Assembly: GCA_001600695.1 (NCBI GenBank)
Contig: BCKQ01000004.1
Span: 1,412,020-1,476,019, forward strand
Length of the DNA: 64,000 bases
Source of the DNA: Ascoidea asiatica
Taxonomy: Eukaryota > Ascomycota > Saccharomycetes > Ascoideales > Ascoideaceae
Direction: 5' to 3'
Shown: positions 42,316-53,468 of the stretch, one piece after another
How the letters are laid out: each line of letters begins with the position of its first letter
Position numbering within the stretch: position 1 is the stretch's first letter
The notes under the pieces: model-generated
Told to the model about the DNA's origin: nothing
The model's input: only the letters and a program-made list of their open reading frames with translations
The model's database searches: none
Translations under genes and position numbers: made by a program

Positions 42316-42417
42316 ATATTAATAAACAAAAGTCTTTAAGTTTAAGACATGAAGAAAATTGACTAAAATTTATATTCAAATTTACCAAATCCTATTGGGC
42401 AATTAAAAAAAAAAGAG

Positions 42418-42441
42418 TGCTAATTCTGTGGATCGAACACA

Positions 42442-42474
<33 letters not shown>

Positions 42475-42490
42475 GCTGAGCTAAATCAGC
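42418..42490 (-). tRNA. tF(GAA): tRNA-Phe(GAA)
   Basis: A 73-nt cloverleaf on the minus strand. The acceptor GCTGATT pairs with AATTAGC with one G-U, the D arm is GCTCAGCTGGGAGAGC, the anticodon loop CTGAAGA gives GAA, and the T arm is CTGTG-TTCGATC-CACAG. No intron. Divergent from tRNA-Glu at 42617; the pair recurs at the window start. Confidence 0.96.
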
Positions 42491-42616
42491 GAACTATAAA
42501 ACCCATTGAGTATGGCCTTAGAATGATCCAAAAGAGTTTGATTTACGGGTGCAATTATTTTGGTTATGTCCCGTGACTGTCCCCAAAAATTTATGAGCGA
42601 AAAATTTATGTTATTA

Positions 42617-42688
42617 TCCGAGGTAGTGTAACGGTGATCATACCTCGCTTTCACCGAGGAGATCCGGGTTCGACTCCCGGCCCCGGAA
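42617..42688 (+). tRNA. tE(UUC): tRNA-Glu(TTC)
   Basis: A 72-nt cloverleaf with the same anticodon arm, CCTCG-CTTTCAC-CGAGG, and T arm as the tRNA-Glu at 138-209. The acceptor TCCGAGG pairs with CCCCGGA except for an A-C mismatch at pair 5-68. Probably functional; the mismatch is the only flaw. Confidence 0.92.
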
Positions 42689-43041
42689 CAATTTATTATG
42701 TTGGTTTTTTTATTTTGTTTTTTGTTTGTTTTTGTTAATTTCAAGATATATGAAAAGTAGTTATCATATTCTATTAGTTTAAAGTATTAGTCTTTTTAAA
42801 TAATTTTAAAAGACTTGATAAATTTTGGCAATTCTATCAAAATTTCAATTCAAACTACAATTCCTTTATTATTTATAACCAGGTTTTTATTTTTATTTTT
42901 TTAATTATAAATTGTTATTGGAATCATTTTCCAACATGGATTTTATTGTGAACTGTTTGTAAAAAATTGTTTTCATTTATTTCTCACCTTCTTTAGTTCT
43001 TTTAACTTAAAGAATCAATAAATAAATCATTGGAAATATTT

Positions 43042-43122
43042 CGGATTATTTATTAGTAAAATCGGATAAATTTCGGAATAAATCGGATAAATCTTCTTCG
43101 GACAATTTGTTTTCACGGAAAA
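43042..43122 (+). promoter_or_regulatory. Six clustered Rgt1-type CGGANNA sites
   Basis: CGGATTA (43042), CGGATAA (43063), CGGAATA (43074), CGGATAA (43084), CGGACAA (43099) and CGGAAAA (43116) all fit the CGGANNA consensus of Rgt1 and lie in the same orientation within 81 bp. The cluster is 660-740 bp upstream of hexose transporter 3. S. cerevisiae HXT promoters carry several such sites and Rgt1 acts through multiple copies. CGG words are rare in this AT-rich DNA, so the clustering is unlikely to be chance. Confidence 0.7.
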
Positions 43123-43462
43123 TGCGCCACGTTCAAGACTGATTTAAATGCAAATGACATTACTATCTTTAGGAGCATAAAATACTGACAAGAAAAAGAC
43201 CCAAGTCATTTTATTGTAAGCATCAATAATAAAACTAAGGATAGTCTGACAATTGATCTCTTTTACTCAATAAAACTGACATTAATTGTTCTTTTAAAGT
43301 GATGTCAAGATAATATTTCTTGATTTTTTTTATATTTATCTATAATTTAATCAATATCTCTCAATATTGATATTCTCAGAGTATCATAAGAGTGAAAAAA
43401 AGTTTAATTACTACACCCAAATTAATTAGGTTTGACAAGTGGAACAATTTATGAAATAACAA

Positions 43463-43494
43463 ATGGAGTAATTATGGAGTAACACTGGGGTATT
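43463..43494 (+). repeat. Degenerate triple GGAGTAAT promoter repeat
   Basis: Three spaced units, ATGGAGTAAT, ATGGAGTAAC and CTGGGGTATT, at 11-bp spacing and 288-319 bp before the start of hexose transporter 3. Homologous in sequence, spacing and position to the repeat at 958-989. Confidence 0.5.
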
Positions 43495-43781
43495 ATTAGT
43501 TATGGAATAACTATTAAATTGGAAAAACATTGATGACATTAAATAATTATCAAAAATGTTTATATTTATTGAAAATAATATAAAAAGTCAAGGATTCTTC
43601 AATAAAAGTTAATTAATTTCCTTTTATTATTCATATTATATATTTATCAATTATAATAATATTAATTATTTTACTATTTACTATTTATTATTTATTATTT
43701 ATTATTTATTATTTACAATTTACTATTACTTACAATTTACATTTTTAAATTCCATTACAATTACAAAAAATTCAATAACTA

Positions 43782-45389
43782 ATGGGAAAATTCATTAATT
43801 CCAAATTTTGGACAAAATTTTATTCTCCACCAGAAAAATCAAGTGAAGCTTCTTTAAAAGTTTCTATATTAGTTGGTTTATTTGCTTCATTTGGTGGTAT
43901 TCTTTATGGTTATGATACTGGTTCAATATCAGGTGTAATGGCTATGGATTATGTTAAAAAAACATTTCCAAGTGATCATACAGATTTTTCATCATCTGAA
44001 CATTCATTAATTGTTTCTATATTATCTGCAGGTACATTTTTTGGATCATTATTAGCACCATTATTTGCAGATACTTTAGGTCGTAGATGGACCTTAATTC
44101 TTTCATCATTTTTTATTTTTAATCTTGGTGTTATTTTACAAACTGCTTCAACATCAATTTCATTATTAGCTGCAGGTAGAGCAATTGCAGGTTTAGGTTT
44201 AGGTTTTATTTCTGCTACAATTCCATTATATCAATCAGAAACAGTTCCAAAATCAGTTCGTGGTGCAATTGTTTCATGTTATCAATTTGCTATAACTATT
44301 GGTATTTTTTTAGCTGCATGTGTTGAAAAAGGTACACAAAATAAAAATAATTCTGGATCATATAGAATTCCAATTGGTTTACAATTTTTATGGTCATTAA
44401 TTTTAGGTATTGGAATGATTTTTTTACCAGATACTCCAAGATTTTGGATTCATAAAGGTAATGAAGAAGAATCTAAAAAATCACTTTCAAGATTAAGAGA
44501 ATTACCTTTAGGTCATAAAGAAATTGAAGAAGAATATGATGAAATTAAAGCAAATTATGATTATGAATGTTCTTTTGGTAATTCAACATGGATTGATTGT
44601 TTTAAGAAATCAAATAGTCAATTAAAAAGACTTATTACAGGTACATCATTACAAATGTTTCAACAATTAACAGGTATAAATTTTATATTTTATTATGGTA
44701 CAACATTTTTTGGTAATGCAGGTATTAAAAATGCATTTACAGTTAGTGTTATTACAAATGTTGTTAATATGATTATGACAATTCCAGGTATTTATTTAAT
44801 TGAAGTTGTTGGTAGAAGACCATTATTAATTTGGGGAGCAATTGGTATGTCAATTGCAGATCTTATTATTGCAATTGTTGGTGAATGTGCAAATTCAGGA
44901 CCTGCAAATAATTGTTTAATTGCATTTGCATGTATTTTTATAGCATTTTTTGCATCAACTTGGGGACCAGTATCTTGGGTTATTGTCGGAGAACTTTATC
45001 CATTAAGAACAAGAGCAAAATCAGTTTCAATGGCAACAGCATCAAATTGGTTATGGAATTTTGGTATTGCATATGCTACACCATATATGATTGATTCTGG
45101 TAAAGGTAATGCAGATTTAGGAACAAGAGTTTATTTCATTTGGGGAGGATGTAATGTTTTATGTGTTTTATTTGCATATTTAACAATTTATGAAACTAAA
45201 AATATGACATTAGAAGATGTTGATGTGATGTATGATGAATATAAATATGCATGGCAATCATCAAATTTTAAACCAAGTTTAGAAAAAACTCAACAAATTA
45301 ATAAAGATCATGCAGATGAATTAGCCAAATATAATTCTAATTTAAAAGTTGAAACATCAAATGATTCAAATATTGGTGATAGTTTCTAA
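43782..45389 (+). CDS. Hexose transporter, MFS sugar porter (copy 3)
   Basis: A 535-residue HXT/HGT sugar porter with 12 membrane helices, for hexose uptake at the plasma membrane. Motifs are canonical: GYDTGSISG at residues 43-51, LGRRWTL, PDTPRFW, QQLTGINFIFYYG in helix 7, VGRRPLLIWG and ETKNMTLEDVD at the C-terminal end. The tail after the last helix is about 60 residues, polar, without the Snf3/Rgt2 sensor repeats. The gene belongs to a duplicated [tRNA-Phe, tRNA-Glu, transporter] block whose other copy starts the window. Six Rgt1-type sites upstream suggest glucose-dependent repression and induction. Confidence 0.94.
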   Translation: MGKFINSKFWTKFYSPPEKSSEASLKVSILVGLFASFGGILYGYDTGSISGVMAMDYVKKTFPSDHTDFSSSEHSLIVSILSAGTFFGSLLAPLFADTLGRRWTLILSSFFIFNLGVILQTASTSISLLAAGRAIAGLGLGFISATIPLYQSETVPKSVRGAIVSCYQFAITIGIFLAACVEKGTQNKNNSGSYRIPIGLQFLWSLILGIGMIFLPDTPRFWIHKGNEEESKKSLSRLRELPLGHKEIEEEYDEIKANYDYECSFGNSTWIDCFKKSNSQLKRLITGTSLQMFQQLTGINFIFYYGTTFFGNAGIKNAFTVSVITNVVNMIMTIPGIYLIEVVGRRPLLIWGAIGMSIADLIIAIVGECANSGPANNCLIAFACIFIAFFASTWGPVSWVIVGELYPLRTRAKSVSMATASNWLWNFGIAYATPYMIDSGKGNADLGTRVYFIWGGCNVLCVLFAYLTIYETKNMTLEDVDVMYDEYKYAWQSSNFKPSLEKTQQINKDHADELAKYNSNLKVETSNDSNIGDSF

Positions 45390-45713
45390 TAATATCACTA
45401 AAGATATCAATTTACCATTCAATTCTATTATTTTTTTTTTTTTTTTTCTTTCATTATTTATATTACTTTTCATTATTTGCATTTATTTATTTAGTTCTTA
45501 ACGACTTTTTGTTTCGCTTGTTCTTTTTTTCTTCATGATGATATATTTTACATAGAATTTCAATAGATTTTTTATTTAAGTATTTAATTTTCAATTATAA
45601 AACAGTAAAAAAGAAGCTTGAAAGCAAAATAAGATAAATATTAGACAATTATTTATTGCAAATAAAAATATATAAAGTATACCGTATAGTGTACCGTATA
45701 TACTAAAAAGATA
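45390..45713. other. Intergenic region after hexose transporter 3
   Basis: T-rich 3' flank with a T run of 17 at about 45431-45447. No gene. Confidence 0.6.
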
Positions 45714-45784
45714 TGCGTAAGCCCGGAATTGAACCGGGGGCCCGACGATGGCAACGTCGAATTTTACCACTAAACCACTTACGC
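45714..45784 (-). tRNA. tG(GCC): tRNA-Gly(GCC)
   Basis: A 71-nt cloverleaf identical in structure to the gene at 8614-8684: acceptor GCGTAAG/CTTACGC, anticodon GCC, T loop TTCAATT. Divergent from tRNA-Leu at 46032. Confidence 0.96.
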
Positions 45785-46031
45785 TTTGCTGTACAACTGA
45801 AATTCTTTGTTTCTCTAGGTAAAACAAGCAGTGAGTAATTCTGCTTACAGTGTGCAACACTTTGATTTACGTTACCACCCAGTTTCTTTACAAAGTGAAA
45901 ATGTAGCAAATCAGAAGATTAACTGTTTGTGAATCCATGATTACGGTTCTCTTTGTATCAGTTGTATCATTTTTCTTAGTGTAATCAATTACTATCCTCA
46001 AAATGATTGAGGATAACAAGCGCAACAAACT

Positions 46032-46114
46032 GGAGGGTTGGCCGAGTGGTCTAAGGCGGTAGACTTAAGATCTACTGGGAAATTCCTGCGCGAGTTCGAA
46101 CCTCGCATCCTTCA
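46032..46114 (+). tRNA. tL(UAA): tRNA-Leu(TAA)
   Basis: An 83-nt class II tRNA, anticodon TAA, with the same arms as the other tRNA-Leu genes here and small differences in the variable arm (TTCCTGC). T-rich DNA follows. Confidence 0.96.
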
Positions 46115-47598
46115 TCTTTCTTTATTATTTTTTTGTCTTTTAAATGTATATTTTTATTTAACTTGTTGGTGATCGTTCAAAGAAGCATTAAGTTAATGGA
46201 ATCATTTTAATTGCTTTTGATATATTCAATGTTTGGTAGCCAATTCTTTGACCAATTTGGCGAAGTTAACTTCGATCAAACTAAAAAACTAAGCAGTATG
46301 ATATTGAGAAATGCTACAGTTGGAAATCTCTTGAATCCAATTCAGTGAAGTACAGATTTTTGAGATGAATCAATAATCAAATATTTATTAAACGTTATAT
46401 ATAATTTCTCAAATACTTTTTCTAATAAAAACCTAAAAAGACGAATTGAAAGATAACAAAAATTGACAAAAAGAAAATAAAAATAGTAGATGATAAAAAT
46501 TAGATAAAAAAAAACGTATATATAATAACTAAATAATGTTTTTAAATGAGAAAAATAGAAAAAAAAATGAACTCGAATAAAAATAGAGAAAAAAATAAAT
46601 GAATAAATGATAATTGACTAATAATATATTCAATTGAAATAAGTATTTTGCCAAACTTATGTGGAATCCTTTTTTTTGTAGTTCTTCATTCACTGGAATA
46701 ATTTAATGGTTTTTGTATCTTTATCAGTTCTAATAGTTCTTTTGGAATTTATTGCAATTCAACAAAATTCGAAAAGGTGTTAGTTTTTCAGGAAAAAAAT
46801 TAAAGTAAAAGATTTCTTGAATGAAATAATAATTTAATAAATTTCTAATAAAATGAAAATGTATGAAAATGTATGAAATTGTATGAAATTGTATGAAAAT
46901 ATCAAAATATAACAATTTACTTTTTGTAGAAAATCGCATTTGATAAAGAAAAGTAAATAATTAAATAAATCAGTAAAGCTATTCAACTAATAAAATCAGT
47001 TAAAAATCTTGAAATTAAATAAAAATTGAATATATGAAAAACAAAACAAAAATTAACAAACATAATAAATGAAAACTTAAATTAATAATAAAACTTGAAA
47101 ATTTTTACAAAAAAGGTAAAATAAATGAAATATGAGAAAAAAAAGATGAATAAACGAAAAAAAAAAAAAAAAAATGTTTCTAACAACATAATAAATAAAT
47201 GGCAAATGTTCCACTGAAATACAGAAACATTTGATACTTTTCAACCAATTTCCATGAACTTCAACAAAATTAAACTATGCAAGAAATGAACTATGAAGAA
47301 ATATTACCAGTTTAACAACAAAAAATTATGACAATAAGATTAAACTTATTTAAATGTATTATAGTCAATTTTCATTTACTCTTTTGAAATTTATTCATTT
47401 TATCAGATCTTTTATCAATGATTAAAAAAATTCTTTAAAATAATTTCAAAAAGCAAAATAAAAACAAAGATAAATATAAATATAAAAATGCAAACAAAAA
47501 CAAATAATTGAACTCTCTGACCTTAGAATTTGTCAATTAAATTCATGTATACAAAAGCACAATCATTAGAAAAAAAATAACTCCTTTATAATTTACCT
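46115..47598. other. Gene-poor AT-rich region before BNI4 3' end
   Basis: 1.5 kb. Contains a 14-bp palindrome CGAAGTTAACTTCG (46261-46274), tandem GTATGAAAAT/GTATGAAATT units (about 46860-46900) and an A run of about 18 at 47157-47174. No gene seen. Confidence 0.55.
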
Positions 47599-50489
47599 TT
47601 AAAAGAAAAGAGTATTACAACGAGAGCTTTCATGAATTGGCATTTCTGCTTTAACCGCATTTAATTCTTCCCTTATCTGTTGAGCTAATAGAGGAGTTAA
47701 TTGATTACATGTTGCTATTTCTGGATGTCTATCATATTCATCTCCATTATAAGTTTCATATAGAATAATCCTAGAAGAAAATTTAACACTTCCATTAGGA
47801 AATTTTCTTCTTGAATTTAATGAGGTTCCTGAAAAAGATTGCGGCAAAAATTGTAAATTTCCTCCATATGATTTATTTGGAGGAGCAACAGGTACAAAAT
47901 TTCTATATCTCTCTTCATTTGAATATGAAGATGTATTATCTGAATTTTCATAAGGATAATTATAATTTCTATTAAATGAGTCTTCAGAAGTATTACGAAC
48001 ATGAAGTTGTCCTTCATTGAATGCAGGAGCCTTGAGACCTTGATATTGTGAATTGTCTCTAGACAGATTAATATCTTCTTGAGGAGGAATAAAACTTCTT
48101 GAAGGTTCATGTTCACTAGAAGAAAATTGTTGTTTATCAAGCGCTGATGATGGGGCAGTTAATGTTCCATCAGAAGCAGTACTAATGTCTGCATTAATAG
48201 GCTCGGGTCTAACATTATTTTGGGCATTATTATTAGAAATGTTCTTAATTGGAGAGCGCTGACTTGGTACGGAAGCTGAGGTACTTGATATTTGTGGAGA
48301 TGGAATTGGGGAAAACTCAAGATTTAAACTTGAATTATCAAAATCAATGTCAGGTATTTCAATTAACCCATTATTTGAATTAGTCGAACTTAAACTTTTA
48401 TTATGCTTTTTATAATCATCATTAGCAATATGTTTGTTTTGTTGTTTGGAAGGCTTTTTATCTGTTGTTTGATTATTTCCTGAAACGGTTTTATTACCAT
48501 TAGTAAAAGAGGCTAATTTGTCTTCTGCAATAACATCCTTTTTCTTATTTAATGTAGATCTTCTTTCAACAGTATAATCATTCATATTCAAATGTAATTG
48601 CTGATCATCATCTTCTTCTGTTTCATGAATGGATTGATGAAATGATGAAACAGATGGTTTATTTTTCAAAATACTATTAGTTCTTCTAGGTAATACAGGA
48701 GGTTCATTAACTTCCTTTCCACCAATTTCAACTATCATTCCGCTTTCTTTTGCTTTAACTTCAAGAGATTCTCTCTTACTTTTTCTACTCATCATAGAAT
48801 CATTTCTGTGATGATTCTTAACAGATCTAACAGATCTTTTTCTTTCTATTGAAACTATAGATTCAACTTCATGAACGTCTAAAGATTTAGGGAATAAAAC
48901 TTCGCCATTATCATAATCATCAACAGGACTTTGAATTTCAGATTCTGTTGAAGAAAATGAAAGTCTATCATCATCATCTTCATCCTTTTCAACAATTTGA
49001 TTGGGGTTCTTAGATCTGGATTTTTGCATTTCATGATGTTTTTGAATTTTCTTTTCACCTTTTTTATTTTTTTCCTTTTCAGATAAAGTAGGAGAAGCAG
49101 GAGAGGTAGATATTGTTGGAGGTATACCTTTATAACCAGAAACTTTTGAACGAGGAGATGATTTAGTTGAAGAAGCTTTAGATGAAGCTTTAGAGGAATC
49201 CTTTGAAGAATTTTTAGAATTTGAATTATTGTCAAGATTAGGATTTAAAGACCTAGGTGTGATAGACATATCATTATCAAGTAATTCATTTGAATAATGA
49301 ACTTCGTCTCTTAATTTTGAAGGAATTAAATGAGATTCATTTGAACTAGAAGGTTGATGATGAGTAGTAAGATTTGAATCGTTATCAAAGCTAAGATTAT
49401 GAATATTAGTAGAGCTATTATTACTATTAGTATAATTATTACTATTATTACCATAATTATATAAATCAGGGGTTGAATAATTATTTGTAGAATAATAATT
49501 ATCATTATTTGTAACTTCATGTAAATTTGAAGAACTCATTTTTCTTCTAAAAGATTTAAAAAATCCCCCACCATTTGAAGAAGAATTAGTACTTGGTAAA
49601 CCGTTACTACTTGAAGAAGAATTTTTTCTAAAAAATCTATTTTGAGTGGTTTTATGTAAAATAAAAGAAATTGAAGTTCTTGTAGTCATATTTGAATGTA
49701 AAGATTCATTATCATTATCAGTACGATCATAAATATGATCTAAACTAGTTGTATTTGAACTTGCATTATCATTTAAAATTGATTCTGAATATTCATTATT
49801 GATATTTTTTTTATGAATAAGATGTTCGATATTTGAAGAAGATGCAGATCTTCTACCTTTAAAAAAAGAAATAATTGAATTTCTATGAGATTTTTTAGTT
49901 GGATTTGAACTTAAATTAATTGAAGAAGCAGAAGATTTTAATTTTGAAGTTGTAAATAAAGATTGTGAAGAGAGTTTTCTATTTAAACCAAAATGACCTT
50001 GAGAAGAGTTATTTCTACTTGATTGAGGATATTGATTATTATTATAATTGATTGAATTAGTTTGAATTGACATATTTGTTGAAGTTGAATTTGAATTAAC
50101 ATTATGTAAGTTATTATTATTATTATTATCTATATTTTCCTGTTTATTATCATAATTACTATTATTATTACTATAATTATTGATATTATTGTTTTTATTA
50201 TTGTTATTGTTATTAAAATTATTATTATTATAATTATTAACACTTTCATTGATTAAATTTTCAGTAATTTTATTACGTAATTTATCTTTTGATTTTAATT
50301 TCATTGAGTTATCTACTATATCATTATTTATATTTGAATCAGAATGTTTAGATAAAGTTTTTGGTTTATTTCTTAATTTTGATTTAGATTTAGATTTTGA
50401 TTTAGATCTAGATTTCTTTTCTTTTTCTTTTTCCTTATCTTTTTCTTTTTGATCCAAATCTTGTTTATTGTTATCTTTATCTTTAGTTA

Positions 50490-50529
<40 letters not shown>

Positions 50530-50936
50530 TGAGATTGAAATTGAAGAGAATTTTGAAGATTTTGAAAAAGCGGATAATTTAGTTGATTTAGATCTTTTAA
50601 TATTATTATCATTTGAGAAAGAATTTAAATTGGATAAAGAAACAGATTTTGATTTAATATGATTATTCTTTTTATTAAAATTATTAATATTATTTTTACT
50701 TTTATTAATTTGAGTGGAAGTATTAATTGATTGATTTGAGATTGAATTTGAAAAAGAATTTGAATTTGATCTTGTATGAGATTTAAATTTAGAATTATTA
50801 GATTGATTTTGAGGTATTGATTTAGATGGTAATTGATTAATATTTGTAGAAGAGTTAGTTTTTTTATAATTGAAACCTATAAATGATTTTCTATTATCTT
50901 TGTTGTCTTTATTATCATCAATATCTTTGTTATTGC

Positions 50937-51014
<78 letters not shown>

Positions 51015-51597
51015 CTTTATTCTTATTTACATGATTATTAATATTATTTGAAGATAATACTGGATTATTTGTTGTTGGAGAAGCTATAGTTGGAGTAGAT
51101 ATTGAATTATTAATAATTTTTTTTTTAACTGGGGATGGAGTAACCATATTAAAATCTTCATTAAATTCTTCAAAATCTTCATCAGTATTAATATTAGATA
51201 TATTATCATTTATGTTATTACTTATTTTATCATTTGTATTATTATTTATATTATCATTTATAGTATTATTTATCTTTTTATTTATTTTATTGTTATTTAT
51301 CTTATTATTTATATCAGCGCTTGTATTAATATTTATATTTGTATTTGTATTTATATTTGTATTTGTATTTGATTTTGTATTTGTATTCAAATGAGGATCA
51401 TAATGAGGATCAATTGGAGATTGATTTATTATACTGTTAAAGTCATCATCATCATCATCGTCTTCATCATCAGAAGTAAGGTTATTGATTGTTATATTAT
51501 TGATATTTTTATTTGTAATTTTATTATTTGTATTATTATTAGTGAGATTTTTATTATTTGGATTAATAATTTGAAATTGAGAAGAAATTGTAGCCAT
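47599..51597 (-). CDS. BNI4: Bni4-like bud-neck scaffold, Glc7-binding
   Basis: A 1332-residue, mostly disordered protein very rich in Asn, Ser and Lys, with Asn runs at residues about 195-220 and 356-369 and several basic Ser-rich stretches. The recognisable part is the last 64 residues: GSVKFSSRIILYETYNGDEY, then YDRHPEIATCNQLTP and the end SSRCNTLFF. This block is the conserved C-terminus of Bni4 (shared with Afr1), which uses a VxF-type motif (here Val1271-Lys-Phe1273) to bind the PP1 phosphatase Glc7. Bni4 tethers Glc7 and chitin synthase III to septins at the bud neck. Bni4 in S. cerevisiae is about 890 residues; the extra length is low-complexity. Afr1-like is the alternative, judged less likely because Afr1 is short. 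Confidence 0.72.
50938..51014 (-). repeat. ATT/AAT trinucleotide run encoding poly-Asn in BNI4
   Basis: A nearly pure (ATT)n tract on the plus strand, read as AAT codons on the gene strand, giving about 25 consecutive asparagines. A second, shorter run is at about 50490-50528. Confidence 0.85.
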
Positions 51598-53059
51598 TTT
51601 GATCTAATTTTTATTTGATTTGATTTAATTTGATTTGATTTTGAGTATTAATGAATTGATATGATAAGATGAGATGAATAAAAGATACAAAGAAAGAAAA
51701 AAAGAAAGAGTTATATAATTGAATATTGTAGATAATAAATACTAGCGGAGATTGATTATATAAATCGAATAAAAGGAAGATAATGAAATTATATTGACAA
51801 TAAGAGAATATAAGACATAGATGGTAGGTATTAAAGGATAGATGAGTAAAAAGCAATGGCGATTGTGATGATTGTGTTGAAAATGAAGTATTTTGAGGAT
51901 TTTGAGGAGGTTTGGAAAATAGCAGATGGATTTACAGCTCTGTTGTTATTTAGAAAAGTAACGAAAGAGAACGAAAGAGAAAAGAATGAAACATAAAACA
52001 CCGGTGGAAAATGTTCTGGTGACTGTTGGCTTTCTTATATAATTAGTATTCTATAATACTTTATGGTATATTTATTATATTGTGTTCTATTCTATTATAT
52101 TATATTCTATTCTATTCTATTCTATTTTTTTATTGTGAAATATATTGAATAGTATATTTAGTAGTATATTGGATAATATATTTGATAATGGAGCTGATAT
52201 TCTTGGTTTGCTACTTGATTATATTTTGTTGTAATTCACAGCAGTACTTCAGTTGGATATTTAGTATGAGTCTGCTCTGTTTCAGCAGTTTTAGAATTCT
52301 TCACTGCTGTGTTTGTATTTTGATCTTTTCTTCCTTCTTCAGTTTTTCTCGTGAATTTTCCACTTTCCACTTTCGCTTCCACTTCCACCGTGCGTTTTCC
52401 AGAGCCAAACGGGAATCTGAACAGCACCCATCTCGAGCCGTGGCGGTGGAGTTCCCCATTCTGCCAGGTGGCACCCGGATGTGGCAGTGCAAGGTGTGGT
52501 TTAGCTCTGCGTGCCTGACGGAAGCCTCCCGGATCACCCACACACCTGCATCCGGTCCACGGCGCGACGCCCGCTGCCCAGATCTAGACTTCAAAACACG
52601 AGAACCTGATGCTTTCCACCAATCAAATGCCTTCTCTAAACTCCTTCCAGTTAGTTGACAGGACAACAAATTTCACCGGTAACCACAGAAATGGGATTTT
52701 AGACTAATTTTAAACTACTTTTAAATTAATTTTAAACTAATTTCAAACTAACTTTGATCTGAGCTGCTAATGTTAAGTCAGGAGAAGCAGAAATGTACTG
52801 CCACCGGTATACACCTTCTACTAACTATGTGCACCGTACTATTTATATTTATTTATATTTATTTATATTTATTTATTTTTATTTATATTTATTGATGTTT
52901 ATTGATGTTTATTTATTCATATTTATATTTAGTTTTCCACTTTTCTGCCTCACTTTCCTTAACTGGCACGTGAGTGAGTCTGAAGTAAATACAGGGTTCA
53001 TACAGGGGTCTAGCATAGGGGGTCTGTCTGCGAGGTTTTCAAAGGAGGTCTACATGAAC
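51598..53059. other. Intergenic region upstream of BNI4, with GC-rich island
   Basis: AT-rich next to BNI4, including TTCTA/TTATA microsatellites (about 52080-52130), then a GC-rich island (about 52370-52620) holding CACCCGGATG and CACCCACACACC words that resemble Rap1 sites and a CCAAT box. ATTTATATTT repeats follow (52838-52930). Overlapping ORFs on both strands across the island (52182-52658 plus; 52236-52669 minus) look compositional. Confidence 0.5.
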
Positions 53060-53372
53060 ATATCCCTTTAATCCCAATTTTTGTGCTTTTTGTCGTAAAG
53101 CAATTTAACAGCTAAACGAGGCACGTGAGTACCAAACACTGTAGGTATTTACAATTTGTCTACAAAAACTAAACGGGATCTTAGAAAGACCACGTGCTTT
53201 AAAGTAAACTACTTGAGTAAACAGTATTACTACATCCCTACTTAATGCGGGATTAATGTTATAACTTATTTTTAATAAATATTTCAATTTTTTCTACACA
53301 GGTTTACACGTGCTCGTAAAGCCCAAAATTGCTTTACGACAAAAAGCACAAAAATTGGGATTAAAGGGATAT
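53060..53372. mobile_element. Fold-back/MITE-like element with 47-bp perfect inverted repeats
   Basis: Positions 53060-53106 and 53326-53372 are exact reverse complements over 47 bp, around about 220 bp of internal DNA. Past the perfect arms the similarity continues imperfectly inward (GCTAAACGAGGCACGTG against GCTTTACGAGCACGTG). The arm ends, TATCCC and GGGATA, allow a TA target duplication (TA at 53061-53062 and 53370-53371), as in Tc1/mariner/pogo-type DNA transposons. There is no transposase ORF, so if mobile it is non-autonomous. The interior carries three CACGTG E-boxes. A fixed hairpin or regulatory palindrome is the alternative. Confidence 0.65.
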
Positions 53373-53468
53373 ACTCAACTTAAAACATTAATCATTTCAA
53401 TCATTTCTCATTTCTATTCATTCACTTATTATAAAACAATAAAACCAATCTAAATCTAATCTATTCAA

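Larger units (their letters stand above)
42689..43781 (+). other. Intergenic region: promoter of hexose transporter 3
   Basis: 1.1 kb of AT-rich DNA holding six CGGANNA sites (43042-43122), a degenerate triple GGAGTAAT repeat (43463-43494) and a TTTATTA/TTTACTA tandem tract (about 43670-43735) before the ATG. No ORF of note. Confidence 0.6.

Noticed and set aside
45591-45860. 89-codon minus-strand ORF
   Set aside because: It overlaps the tRNA-Gly gene and simply reads through it.
52182-52669. Overlapping ORFs of 101-158 codons on both strands
   Set aside because: Open frames on both strands across a GC-rich island are expected by composition; no family signature.
52814-52822. TACTAAC-like branch point
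   Set aside because: No matching 5' splice site and coding exons around it; also seen at 8456, 16132 and 24642 without exons. No spliceosomal intron is supported.
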